NCBI GenBank assembly: GCA_964625885.1
Contig: CAZVBM010000009.1
Span: 1 to 24,884 of the forward strand
DNA length: 24,884 nt
From: CAZRIZ01 sp964625885
GTDB taxonomy: Bacteria > Patescibacteriota > Saccharimonadia > Saccharimonadales > Saccharimonadaceae
Direction of reading: 5' to 3'
How positions within the stretch are numbered: the first letter of the stretch is position 1; every line of letters begins with the position of its first letter. Shown piece after piece: positions 1 to 6,665 of the stretch. Both the position numbers and the translations under genes were made by a program. The notes under the pieces were generated by a model, which made no database searches, was not told the origin of the DNA, and was given only the letters and a program-made list of their open reading frames with translations.

Positions 1-66
1 CTCAGTTGGTAGAGCAACGGTTTTGTAAACCGTAGGTCGTCGGTTCAAGCCCGACAGCCGGCTCCA
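1..66 (+). tRNA. tRNA-Thr(UGU), 5' end cut by window
   Basis: The D arm remnant, an anticodon loop with TGT (Thr), the T arm (GTCGG-TTCAAGC-CCGAC) and the 3' acceptor strand AGCCGGC + T + encoded CCA are all present. The first bases of the acceptor and D stem lie outside the window. CCA occupies 64-66. A perfect palindrome follows 14 bases later and probably acts as terminator. Confidence 0.93.
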
Positions 67-80
67 AATGACAATTCTAA

Positions 81-104
81 ACCCCCTGAGATATCTCAGG
101 GGGT
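81..104. terminator. Perfect 24-bp palindrome between tRNA-Thr and the convergent membrane protein gene
   Basis: ACCCCCTGAGAT is followed directly by its exact reverse complement, giving a 12-bp stem. It lies between the tRNA on the plus strand and the end of the minus-strand gene at 121, so it probably terminates both. The T-tract is weak on both sides (GTTTCA on plus, TTTAGAATT on minus). Confidence 0.7.
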
Positions 105-120
105 GTTTCAGCTACTTGGC

Positions 121-942
121 TTATTCACCTGGAACAATATTGTGAACGAGCCGGTGTATTATGTCGTTACTGCCACCAGGTCCGTTAGAGTCTTCTTCTG
201 TCCTGCGGACAGGGGTGTATCCATCATCGTCGTCATCGTCAATCCAGCTGTCTCTTGCGTGAGCTGACACAGCCTCGTCGATGGTTATCGACACTTGTGT
301 GAGCAGTGGATGGAGGCTCAGCCAATCATCATCGGACTCTTGATCCGTTAGAGTCGCTTTTATCTCTGCAAATTTTGCTTTGGCGTAATTTAACAGAGTG
401 TTGGCCTTTGGTGAGTCTTTGCCTTGGGCGATCTCACGCTCGGTTCTTGCTATCCACTTGGGTAGTAGTTTTACAAGCTCAATTGATCGTTCAATCTTGC
501 GCTGCTTTTCTTTGGCAATCCGTTCGTTTGCGAGCCTCTCGTTTTTAATGGCGGAGCTTATTTCGAACAACTCTTGCTCAATTTCAGCTAAGTCGTGCTT
601 AATTAGCATCCAATTAATCTTGTGACTACGCGACTTTATTTGGATGTTTAGCCAGTAGAAAAAGAATACTAGCCAGTCTGTCCTTTTGCCATCAAAATAA
701 TTTTTTCTGAGTAGGTAATCAAACTTTTGTTGGCACTCCCTAATTTTTTCGCTCCAGTCCTTGTAAACAAGTTTGTGCTCATTCTCTCGATGAGCGTTAT
801 CAAAGTCTTTTGGAATAGAATTCATCATTTCGAAGCTCTCTCGTTTGTATTGCCTCTGATCCCTCAAGAACATCGCAAAACAAATCAGCCCCCAGGTTGT
901 AAACAAAGCTAATATTGCCGTTACTGCTATCCATAGCGTCAT
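121..942 (-). CDS. Membrane-anchored coiled-coil protein, function unknown
   Basis: A 273-aa protein I do not recognise. Residues about 3-26 form one hydrophobic segment, followed at once by a positively charged stretch (RDQRQYKRES). Residues about 55-215 are rich in E, K, R, A and L with heptad-like spacing, suggesting a long cytoplasmic coiled coil. The tail carries six consecutive Asp (near residue 236) and a Gly/Asn-rich end. The start is supported by a strong SD, AAGGAGGGA, upstream of the ATG and by a promoter at 1019-1047. It is a single-gene unit ending in the 81-104 palindrome. A membrane-tethered scaffold is possible, but nothing in the sequence assigns a function. Confidence 0.8.
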   Translation of the reverse strand: MTLWIAVTAILALFTTWGLICFAMFLRDQRQYKRESFEMMNSIPKDFDNAHRENEHKLVYKDWSEKIRECQQKFDYLLRKNYFDGKRTDWLVFFFYWLNIQIKSRSHKINWMLIKHDLAEIEQELFEISSAIKNERLANERIAKEKQRKIERSIELVKLLPKWIARTEREIAQGKDSPKANTLLNYAKAKFAEIKATLTDQESDDDWLSLHPLLTQVSITIDEAVSAHARDSWIDDDDDDGYTPVRRTEEDSNGPGGSNDIIHRLVHNIVPGE

Positions 943-1018
943 AATAACACTTCCCTCCTTCTGTTGTTTGTAGCTAATTTTCTAGGTACGGTTTTTACTT
1001 ATAGTAAATAACTTCTTT

Positions 1019-1047
1019 ATTATACATGTTTTTTGCGTTTTAGTCAA
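1019..1047 (-). promoter_or_regulatory. Promoter of the coiled-coil membrane protein gene
   Basis: On the minus strand: -35 TTGACT (1047-1042), 17-base spacer, -10 TATAAT (1024-1019). This is near sigma-70 consensus. It gives a leader of about 70 bases ending in a strong SD. Confidence 0.85.
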
Positions 1048-1095
1048 TAGCTGGTTTGTTGCTAAGATCTGTTAATGTGTGATTTTCGGCAATTT

Positions 1096-1122
1096 AAAAC
1101 CTCCTGATGCTCAGGAGGTTTT
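1096..1122 (-). terminator. Terminator hairpin containing the stop codon of the 88-aa protein
   Basis: AAAACCTCCTGA, loop of 3, then its exact complement: a 12-bp perfect stem with TTTT on the minus-strand exit side. The TGA stop of the gene at 1111-1377 is inside the entry arm of the stem. Confidence 0.75.
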
Positions 1123-1377
1123 GACTTTCTTTTTCTTCTTTCTTTTTTTCACTTCCGCCTGCTTCTGTTGCCTGGCGCAACTGGGGTCAAATATCCAGCC
1201 AAGAATAGCCACCCCTATTGCTCCGCCGACGATACAGAGTATCAGCATGCCAAGGTGGCTTTCGTTAGAATAACTAGCTCTGACCACATCATTGGCGGCT
1301 GTTTGAGTTGTAAGCGATTTTACTGCTGTCCTCCCAAACAAAGACCCATAAATAATTTTTTGTACGATTGAAAACAT
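1111..1377 (-). CDS. Small single-pass membrane protein (88 aa) with poly-Lys tail
   Basis: Unrecognised protein. The start at 1377 (MFSIVQK...) was chosen over a longer reading from 1443 because AAAAGGAGGGA lies just upstream of it. Residues about 1-40 are moderately amphipathic and rich in Ser/Thr/Ala. Residues about 43-64 form a Gly-rich hydrophobic helix. The tail holds one Cys and a run of about eight basic residues near the C-terminus. The basic tail suggests it is cytoplasmic with the N-terminus outside. It has its own hairpin terminator. I see no convincing promoter, though the upstream stretch to tRNA-Tyr is free of minus-strand genes. Function unknown. Confidence 0.7.
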   Translation of the reverse strand: MFSIVQKIIYGSLFGRTAVKSLTTQTAANDVVRASYSNESHLGMLILCIVGGAIGVAILGWIFDPSCARQQKQAEVKKRKKKKKVKTS

Positions 1378-1460
1378 ATTCGTCCCTCCTTTTGAATAGT
1401 TAATGGGTGTGTAAGTGTTGTTGGTGTTGCTACGGTCTGGCAAAAAAGATTTGCATGCGG

Positions 1461-1466
1461 TATAAT
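1461..1466 (+). promoter_or_regulatory. -10 element of tRNA-Tyr
   Basis: A perfect TATAAT lies 10 bases upstream of the first base of tRNA-Tyr. No good -35 hexamer is seen at 16-18 bases (TGGCAA at best). Confidence 0.6.
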
Positions 1467-1476
1467 GAACTTACTT

Positions 1477-1562
1477 GCTGGGATAGTGAAGCGGTCAAAC
1501 ACTACAGACTGTAAATCTGTCGGCAATAGCCTTCGAAGGTTCGAATCCTTCTCCCAGCACCA
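1477..1562 (+). tRNA. tRNA-Tyr(GUA)
   Basis: 86 bases, class II with a long variable arm. The acceptor GCTGGGA pairs with TCCCAGC. The anticodon loop CTGTAAA carries GTA (1511-1513). The T arm is AAGG-TTCGAAT-CCTT type. Discriminator A is followed by encoded CCA (1560-1562). Confidence 0.96.
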
Positions 1563-1599
1563 AATCAAAATACCACCATCGGGCGGTATTTTGATTTGG
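1560..1599 (+). terminator. Terminator of tRNA-Tyr (copy 1 of a duplicated hairpin)
   Basis: A 15-bp stem, CCAAATCAAAATACC with its complement, that begins inside the encoded CCA. The exit arm contains TTTT. A related hairpin occurs at 1746-1771. Confidence 0.75.
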
Positions 1600-1603
1600 T
1601 CCT

Positions 1604-1747
1604 AGGATGAGAACCGTCCTTTTGCGTAGCAAAAGAGGTTCGGTGGAGTGAGCGAAGTGAGCGAAAAGCAAGCCGTAGGCTTATTTTTCCGAGCGAGCGA
1701 ACGGAGGAGGCGCAGCCGATATCCTACTCTTTCTCAGTGTTGAGAAA
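1604..1747. other. Structured non-coding segment between two related terminators
   Basis: No credible gene here. It holds a hairpin at 1611-1641 (GAACC and CTTTTGC arms around GTA), a second GTA-loop hairpin at 1670-1682 (AAGCC-GTA-GGCTT), a 9-base perfect tandem repeat AGTGAGCGA at 1647-1664, a purine-rich stretch with GAGCGAGCGAACGGAGGAGG, and a hairpin TTTCTCA-GTGT-TGAGAAA at 1730-1747. It lies between two related terminator hairpins (1560-1599 and 1746-1771). It could be a dispersed palindromic repeat, an inserted small element or an RNA. The sequence alone does not decide. Confidence 0.5.
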
Positions 1748-1771
1748 AATACCGCCACCCAGCGGTGTTTT
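1746..1771 (+). terminator. Second terminator-like hairpin (copy 2)
   Basis: AAAATACCGC pairs with GCGGTGTTTT (10 bp, one G-T pair), followed by GATTTGATC. Exit arm and flank resemble copy 1 at 1585-1608 (both GCGGTRTTTTGATTTGRTC), so the two hairpins appear related by duplication. Confidence 0.6.
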
Positions 1772-1810
1772 GATTTGATCATGGGGCGGAACACTATCTT
1801 ACGCTTATGC

Positions 1811-1816
1811 TATAAT
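1811..1816 (+). promoter_or_regulatory. Extended -10 giving a predicted leaderless mRNA
   Basis: TATGCTATAAT (TGn extended -10) ends 6 bases before the ATG at 1823. The expected transcription start falls on the A of the start codon, leaving no room for an SD. Confidence 0.65.
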
Positions 1817-1822
1817 CTAGAT

Positions 1823-2161
1823 ATGAACTACGATAATCCAATCGCAACTGGTAAAGTCGAGTCGGGCGCTAAGCGCTGGGTTCTTGGGCTTGGGTTATTA
1901 ATTTTAATTTTGGTTGGCGGAATGCTAATTTACAAGATGCTATCTAGACCAGCTGGTTCTAGCTCGACTAAGTCTGCCGGGGCTTGTGTTGAAGTTGGTG
2001 GCACATTTGACTTAAAACATAATGAATGCAAAGAAATTAGCGAAGCTAGGTGCAAATCAATTGGTGGCGAGTTTATAAAGTGCGGTAGCCTGTGCCGCCA
2101 TTCGACTCAACCAGATCCAAAACCCTGTCCAGCAGTTTGCGACGAATACTGCCAACTCTAA
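1823..2161 (+). CDS. Small Cys-rich membrane-anchored extracytoplasmic protein
   Basis: A 112-aa protein with no family assigned. The start at 1823 is chosen because the -10 box ends 6 bases before it; an upstream in-frame ATG at 1775 would precede the promoter. Basic residues (K16, R19) precede one transmembrane segment at about 19-38, then a Ser-rich spacer. The rest is a compact domain with eight cysteines at 55, 69, 77, 87, 91, 102, 106 and 110, an even number that suits up to four disulphides outside the membrane. The pattern C-x13-C-x7-C-x9-C-x3-C-x10-C-x3-C-x3-C recalls small disulphide-stabilised secreted domains. Its stop is 2 bases from the end of the convergent TPR gene, with no terminator between them. 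Confidence 0.8.
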   Translation: MNYDNPIATGKVESGAKRWVLGLGLLILILVGGMLIYKMLSRPAGSSSTKSAGACVEVGGTFDLKHNECKEISEARCKSIGGEFIKCGSLCRHSTQPDPKPCPAVCDEYCQL

Positions 2162-2163
2162 GA

Positions 2164-2820
2164 TTACATTATGACTTTACGTCGTTGTTGGACTTTTAGT
2201 GGCTTAACTTGTTTGATGATCATTTTTTCCACTTTATCGCGTAGTTCATTGGCGAGGTGCGATTGGCTGGTTTGGTCGTAGGCGGTAGCCAGCATCTTTA
2301 GGGTTTGTGGATTCTCATCTAATTCAACCGCTTTTTCAAGCGCTTCGGTCATCTTGGTAAAGTCGCCAAGCTTCTCTTGAACTTTGGCGTAGGCAATATA
2401 GCGTACAGCTACATCACTCTCCGCCTCGATTGCCTGCTCGAAGGCCAAGGCGGCTTTAGAGTATTCGCCGACATTGTAATAAATTAAACCGGCATTGTGT
2501 AGATTGCTGGGATTGGCTTCTAGGCTCTGAGCAATTTCAAAGCATTCAATCGCTTCACGAAAAGTTCCTTGCTTGGCATAAAGGATCCCCAGTCGATTAT
2601 AGGCTGTGGCGTTGCGCTCATCGACTCGCAGAATGTTGAGTAGGGCCTTCTCGGCACGCAAGTATTTGCGCCCTTTGAGTGATTGATAAGCGTCTTGCCA
2701 GTAGCGCCTCAAGGCCTCCGTATCTTGTTCGCTGCCTGCGGCCGACAATAGGCTGTTATAAGATGGTTTATACAGCACCACCCATAAGCCAATTAGGACA
2801 ATAAAAACTAACCCAATCAT
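2164..2820 (-). CDS. Membrane-anchored TPR repeat protein
   Basis: 218 aa. A hydrophobic N-terminal segment (residues about 1-17) acts as anchor or uncleaved signal. Residues about 50-190 contain at least three to four tetratricopeptide units; clear ones begin near 69 (NATAYNRLGILYAKQGTFREA), 103 and 137, with the expected Gly/Ala and Tyr positions. TPRs act as protein-protein scaffolds; the partner is unknown. The C-terminus is basic. It lies 14 bases downstream of the delta' gene and is probably co-transcribed with it, though a TATAAT at 2839-2834 may add a local start. It ends convergent to the Cys-rich gene. Confidence 0.85.
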   Translation of the reverse strand: MIGLVFIVLIGLWVVLYKPSYNSLLSAAGSEQDTEALRRYWQDAYQSLKGRKYLRAEKALLNILRVDERNATAYNRLGILYAKQGTFREAIECFEIAQSLEANPSNLHNAGLIYYNVGEYSKAALAFEQAIEAESDVAVRYIAYAKVQEKLGDFTKMTEALEKAVELDENPQTLKMLATAYDQTSQSHLANELRDKVEKMIIKQVKPLKVQQRRKVIM

Positions 2821-2833
2821 AATAATGCCCTTT

Positions 2834-2839
2834 ATTATA
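2834..2839 (-). promoter_or_regulatory. Possible internal -10 upstream of the TPR gene
   Basis: TATAAT on the minus strand overlaps the TAA stop of the delta' gene, 13 bases before the TPR start codon. No clear -35, so this is weak evidence for a separate promoter. Confidence 0.3.
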
Positions 2840-3659
2840 TCACAGCGGCCAGTAGCCCGAGTTTAAGAGATGAGTTACGTTTGAGTAAATCGAGGCTTTT
2901 TAGCCATTTGTCGGTGTTGATAATTGTGGTCTCGCTAATCTGTTTATCAATTAGGTGAGATTGGATTTTAAGTACTAAGTTTACAAACTCGATGGCTTGC
3001 TCGCGTGTGGCGGCGACCTGATTGATAATTTTTAGACGTTGATAAAAGTTTGCGCTGACAATTTGCTTAGCCAGACCGGCTAGTTGGCTGCTGCGCTCAA
3101 ATTCTTTTGGATCGTTAAGTAGGGTTTGCCATTTGTCAACGCTACGCCCAGCGATAAAAGCGATTTGGTTAATTTGTTGAGGTGAGATTTGTGGATATTG
3201 CTCGCGAAAATAGTCTCTAACATCGTTTATCTCGATGTCAGATAGGCTAATCTTCTGACAGCGCGAGCGAATGGTTGGCAACAGTAGATCAATTTGATTA
3301 CTAAACAGAAAAAAGAAGCGGTTTTTGCCAGGTTCCTCTAGCTCTTTTAATAAGGCGTTTTGTGCCCCAGCTTGCATCGTGTCGGCTGCAAATATCAAGA
3401 AGTAGCGCTTGGTGCGTGGCGAAACGACAGTTTGTGTCAATAGTTGGCGTACTTCGTCGATTTTAATTTTATTCTTGTCGTCTGGCCTGACGGTATATAT
3501 TTCAGATTTATCGGCTACAATTTTTTCACTTAACATCTCAAGGGCTAGTTCGATTTCACTCCAGCCAGTGGAGTGAAATAAAACTGTTTGACTGCCATTG
3601 GTTAAAATTTGATTAATTAAGCTGAGGTTGTTTTGGCCTAATAAATCGACGCGTTTCAT
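2835..3659 (-). CDS. holB: DNA polymerase III subunit delta' (clamp loader)
   Basis: 274 aa. In the clamp-loader complex delta' is the rigid AAA+ stator that helps load the sliding clamp. The diagnostic segment is at about 98-136: AQNALLKELEEPGKNRFFF followed by LLPTIRSRCQ, matching the conserved region of delta' and gamma/tau with the SRC sensor. The Walker A region lacks a GKT (HSTGWSE instead), as in delta' subunits that do not hydrolyse ATP; this separates it from dnaX. It is shorter than the E. coli protein (334 aa). The start overlaps the stop of the upstream pseudouridine synthase gene by 4 bases (ATGA), indicating translational coupling. Confidence 0.88.
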   Translation of the reverse strand: MKRVDLLGQNNLSLINQILTNGSQTVLFHSTGWSEIELALEMLSEKIVADKSEIYTVRPDDKNKIKIDEVRQLLTQTVVSPRTKRYFLIFAADTMQAGAQNALLKELEEPGKNRFFFLFSNQIDLLLPTIRSRCQKISLSDIEINDVRDYFREQYPQISPQQINQIAFIAGRSVDKWQTLLNDPKEFERSSQLAGLAKQIVSANFYQRLKIINQVAATREQAIEFVNLVLKIQSHLIDKQISETTIINTDKWLKSLDLLKRNSSLKLGLLAAVI

Positions 3660-4768
3660 AGTTTAAACTCACTTGGTGTGGGCGACTCGACATCGATAGT
3701 TTTACCATTGCGGTCGGTGAAGCACACGCGACTAGCGTGTAGTAGCAGACGTGCATTATCGCTTCCGCCGTATAGCTTATCACCTACGATTGGACAACCG
3801 ATATGACATAGGTGGGCGCGTAGCTGATGGGTTCGTCCGGTAATTGGTCGTAGTTCTAATAGGAATTGTTTACCTGATCGCTTCAGAATTTTCATTTTAG
3901 TAATTGCTTCACGCCCATTGGGGTCGACCTCAAACTTGCCTGGTGATTTTATTGATCGTTGTAGCGGTAAGTTGATCGTTGCTTCTGGGTGCGGCGGTTC
4001 TTTGTCAACCATGGCGTAGTAAGTTTTTTGAACTTTGCGCTCAGCGAATTGCTTTTGCAGCCACTCTAGCTCAGTTTCGATCTTAGCAGCTATGATCACC
4101 CCGCTAGTGTCACGATCTAGGCGATGGGCGATTGCTCGCCCATCTTTAATCTGAGATTTAGTCTTAGCAAAATCGTCAACTGTCCATTCTGGGCTAGTTT
4201 GACTGGCGCTATGCGACAACACTCCGGTTGGCTTGTCTATGGCCACAACTGTTTCGTTCTCAAACAAGATTGTAAAATCACGCGCGGCCTTTTGTGGCGG
4301 TGTTAACTCTATGGCGTCAGTCTCGTCAACTGGCTGATTAGCTTTTTTAACCACTGTGCCATTTATCTTAACTTGCCCATTTCTAATAAATTTAGCTAGT
4401 TGTGAGCGGCTATATGTCGTCTCTAGCTCAGCTAGCCTTTGATCAAGTCGTTGTTTTTCGCTGGCGGTGGTTATCAAATAAACCACTTTGCTGTCGTGCA
4501 TGAAATGACCGTTGTCGGAATCTGTTGGTTTTAGTATGCGCGCTGGTTGCCCCCATGACCTGATTTGTTGCAACACTTCTTCGTAGGCGCCAGCATTCTC
4601 ATCAAACAACAGTCCCATTAGTACGCTATTCCAAACAAAAGCTATCAGCGTGGTGTCTGGGAATGGTTGCGAGATTTTAATTTGGCGTATTGGTTTCTCT
4701 AATTGCGACTCGGAAAACAGGCCAGTTTTAGTTAAAAAACGTTTAATCTCGGCGGCGTTTAGTTTCAT
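3656..4768 (-). CDS. RluA-family 23S rRNA pseudouridine synthase with S4 domain and extra N-terminal domain
   Basis: 370 aa. It isomerises uridine to pseudouridine in RNA, most likely rRNA. Residues about 105-155 form an S4 RNA-binding domain (RLDQRLAE ... SRSQLAKFIRNGQVKING). Residues about 165-360 are the catalytic domain, with HRLDRDTSG at 215-223 (catalytic Asp218), a DKPTGV motif near 178 and the RTHQLRAHL motif near the C-terminal third. RluD-type enzymes start close to the S4 domain; here about 100 extra residues precede it and match nothing I know. The start overlaps the trpS stop by 4 bases and the end overlaps holB by 4. RluC versus RluD specificity cannot be told, so no symbol is given. 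Confidence 0.9.
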   Translation of the reverse strand: MKLNAAEIKRFLTKTGLFSESQLEKPIRQIKISQPFPDTTLIAFVWNSVLMGLLFDENAGAYEEVLQQIRSWGQPARILKPTDSDNGHFMHDSKVVYLITTASEKQRLDQRLAELETTYSRSQLAKFIRNGQVKINGTVVKKANQPVDETDAIELTPPQKAARDFTILFENETVVAIDKPTGVLSHSASQTSPEWTVDDFAKTKSQIKDGRAIAHRLDRDTSGVIIAAKIETELEWLQKQFAERKVQKTYYAMVDKEPPHPEATINLPLQRSIKSPGKFEVDPNGREAITKMKILKRSGKQFLLELRPITGRTHQLRAHLCHIGCPIVGDKLYGGSDNARLLLHASRVCFTDRNGKTIDVESPTPSEFKL

Positions 4769-5796
4769 TTTTGACGTAATCCAACGGCTTGCTGAACACG
4801 TAACAGGGTCTCGCCGGCTTGCTGGCGCATAGCCTCTTCGGATGCTTCGAGCTTAGATAGTAGCTTAGTTTCATCAATCTGAGCTAGTCTAGTCTGAAAA
4901 TTACTGAGCCAGTCAAAGACCACTTGGGCGACAACCTGTTTAAATTCGCCATATTGAGTCTTGCCCCTCCACTCACTAATAACTTCGGTTAGTTCACGCC
5001 CACTTAGTAGTGATAGAATAAGTAGCAAATTGGAAATGCCCGGCTGTTCCTGCCAGTTGAAATTAATCTTGGCTAAATCGTCAGTAGTGGCGGACATGAT
5101 TTTAGCCTTAGCCCCTTCTGGGGTATCGTTCATGGTGATCTTTGATTTTTCGTTATCAGAAGACTTACTCATCTTTTTGGCTGGATTCACCAGGTCGCGG
5201 ATACGTATGCCTTCTTGTCGATTCATGAACTTTACCTGTTCTTCAGTTTTTTCTGGGATAGTGAATAGTTCACCAAATTTACTATTCATGCGCATACCGA
5301 TATCGCGGGTTAGTTCTAGATGCTGAAACTGATCTTCACCTACTGGTACCCATTTGGCGCCGTAAAGTAAGATGTCGGCAGCCATTAAAATTGGATAGTT
5401 AAAAAGACCGACTGAAATGTTCTCGCCATTCAGACTGGCAGATTTGTCTTTGAACTGAGTCATGCGCGAAGCTTCGCCGAAACCCGTAAAACAATCTAGT
5501 ATCCAGGTCATCTCTGAGTGAGCTGGTATGAAGCTCTGTCGGTAGATAAAAGTGTTTGGGTTATCAAGGTCGAGCCCAGCTGCGACGTAATATTTTAAAT
5601 TTTGAATTGAGCCGGCGTATAATCGGCTATGGTCAATTGGTGTAGTAAAGCTGTGTAAGTCGGGCACAAACATATTAATTTGATAGTCTTCGCCGTATTT
5701 TTGTTGTAGCTCGACCATCGGCACAAACGACCCTAGATAATTACCAATCGTTGGTTCTTCGTTAGAACGAATCCCAGTTAAAATCACATCTTTCAT
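4765..5796 (-). CDS. trpS: Tryptophanyl-tRNA synthetase
   Basis: 343 aa, the usual bacterial length. It charges tRNA-Trp with tryptophan using ATP. Class I signatures are visible: the HIGH-equivalent TIGN at 16-19 after LTGI, the VGEDQ motif at 152-156, and KMSKS at 208-212. The tryptophan-pocket region (MAADILLY) is at 138-145. It is the first gene of an overlapping trpS-pseudouridine synthase-holB-TPR run. A TATAAT box ends only 7 bases before the ATG, so the transcript probably has almost no leader. The TGA stop, shared with the next gene's ATG, shows that UGA is not reassigned here. Confidence 0.97.
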   Translation of the reverse strand: MKDVILTGIRSNEEPTIGNYLGSFVPMVELQQKYGEDYQINMFVPDLHSFTTPIDHSRLYAGSIQNLKYYVAAGLDLDNPNTFIYRQSFIPAHSEMTWILDCFTGFGEASRMTQFKDKSASLNGENISVGLFNYPILMAADILLYGAKWVPVGEDQFQHLELTRDIGMRMNSKFGELFTIPEKTEEQVKFMNRQEGIRIRDLVNPAKKMSKSSDNEKSKITMNDTPEGAKAKIMSATTDDLAKINFNWQEQPGISNLLLILSLLSGRELTEVISEWRGKTQYGEFKQVVAQVVFDWLSNFQTRLAQIDETKLLSKLEASEEAMRQQAGETLLRVQQAVGLRQK

Positions 5797-5803
5797 GCAG
5801 TTT

Positions 5804-5809
5804 ATTATA
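5804..5809 (-). promoter_or_regulatory. Extended -10 of trpS, near-leaderless start
   Basis: The minus strand reads TGGTATAAT (TGn extended -10), then 7 bases, then the trpS ATG at 5796. The transcript should begin at or within a base of the start codon. Confidence 0.6.
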
Positions 5810-5834
5810 CCATTTTATAGTTCAGATATTTAAT

Positions 5835-6659
5835 TTATCTAAGGTAGAAGTCGACTAATCGATCGATTTCTTGACTAATTTTATTAAACATCAGCCGATT
5901 AATGTCGTGCGTGCCGACGATTTTGTGAGCCCAAACAAATGGTGATTTCTCGGCAATGTCGGTCAGGTTTGGCTCAACGATCAGCGGATCAAAAGCGCCG
6001 TAATAAATTACACTTGGTATGCGTAACTTCATAATATCAGCGTAAGAATCCTGTTTCATAATGGTGTTTCTTAGGGTGGTTTGAAATGCCTCGCGAGACT
6101 CATCGTCTTCTTTGTAGTCATAATCCAACAGATTGTTAGCGGCGTAGCGCAGGGCGTCAAACCAATTCTTATCTTGACTAACTATTTTATACAGCTCAAA
6201 AAGAGCCTGTTCTTGGAGGCTTTTTTCGCTGCCCCTGCCCGTCTGATAGATTGGTGGTGAAATTAACATTTGATAGTTAACTAGCTGCGGATAAAGTGTT
6301 GCGAATTTAATGGCAACTAGTGAGCCGAGCGAGTGCCCCACCACTAGTAGCGGGCTGTTTTTGCTAACGAAGATTAAATTATTTAACAGCGTGGTGTAGA
6401 GTGATTTAGCCTGGGTTTCTAAATCAAATTTCTGGTCTTTCTTAATTGATTCGCCAAATCCTAGCAGATCAACCGCCACGACTCTAACTTTGGACTTTTT
6501 CGCCAGTCTGTCGATGTATTTATTCCATAACGTACCGTCAACCCCAATGCCGTGTATGAAAAGAACGGTTAGTTTTGGTTGTTTACTACCGACTACGCGC
6601 ACATTCATTGAGTACGGAATGTTGAAAGTCTGATGAATTTTGTCAAGAAGTTTTCCCAT
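5835..6659 (-). CDS. Alpha/beta hydrolase
   Basis: 274 aa, alpha/beta-hydrolase fold. The oxyanion HG is at 36-37 (FIHGIG), the nucleophile elbow GHSLGS is at 108-113 with Ser110, and the likely acid and base are Asp224 (GAFDP) and His251 (GTHDI), completing the triad in the right order. Residues about 135-210 form a helical cap. No signal peptide or membrane segment is seen, so it is probably cytoplasmic. The substrate cannot be inferred; esterase, lipase-like or C-C hydrolase are all possible. It is a single gene after the rpsI terminator, with a -10 box ending 6 bases before the ATG, so predicted leaderless. Confidence 0.9.
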   Translation of the reverse strand: MGKLLDKIHQTFNIPYSMNVRVVGSKQPKLTVLFIHGIGVDGTLWNKYIDRLAKKSKVRVVAVDLLGFGESIKKDQKFDLETQAKSLYTTLLNNLIFVSKNSPLLVVGHSLGSLVAIKFATLYPQLVNYQMLISPPIYQTGRGSEKSLQEQALFELYKIVSQDKNWFDALRYAANNLLDYDYKEDDESREAFQTTLRNTIMKQDSYADIMKLRIPSVIYYGAFDPLIVEPNLTDIAEKSPFVWAHKIVGTHDINRLMFNKISQEIDRLVDFYLR

Positions 6660-6665
6660 AGCCTA

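Noticed and set aside
1320..1568. Minus-strand open frame of 82 codons
   Set aside because: It runs through the whole tRNA-Tyr gene in antisense and has no SD.
4765..4768. Possibility of genetic code 25 (UGA = Gly)
   Set aside because: UGA ends trpS, the pseudouridine synthase and the 88-aa protein at sensible places, so UGA is a stop.
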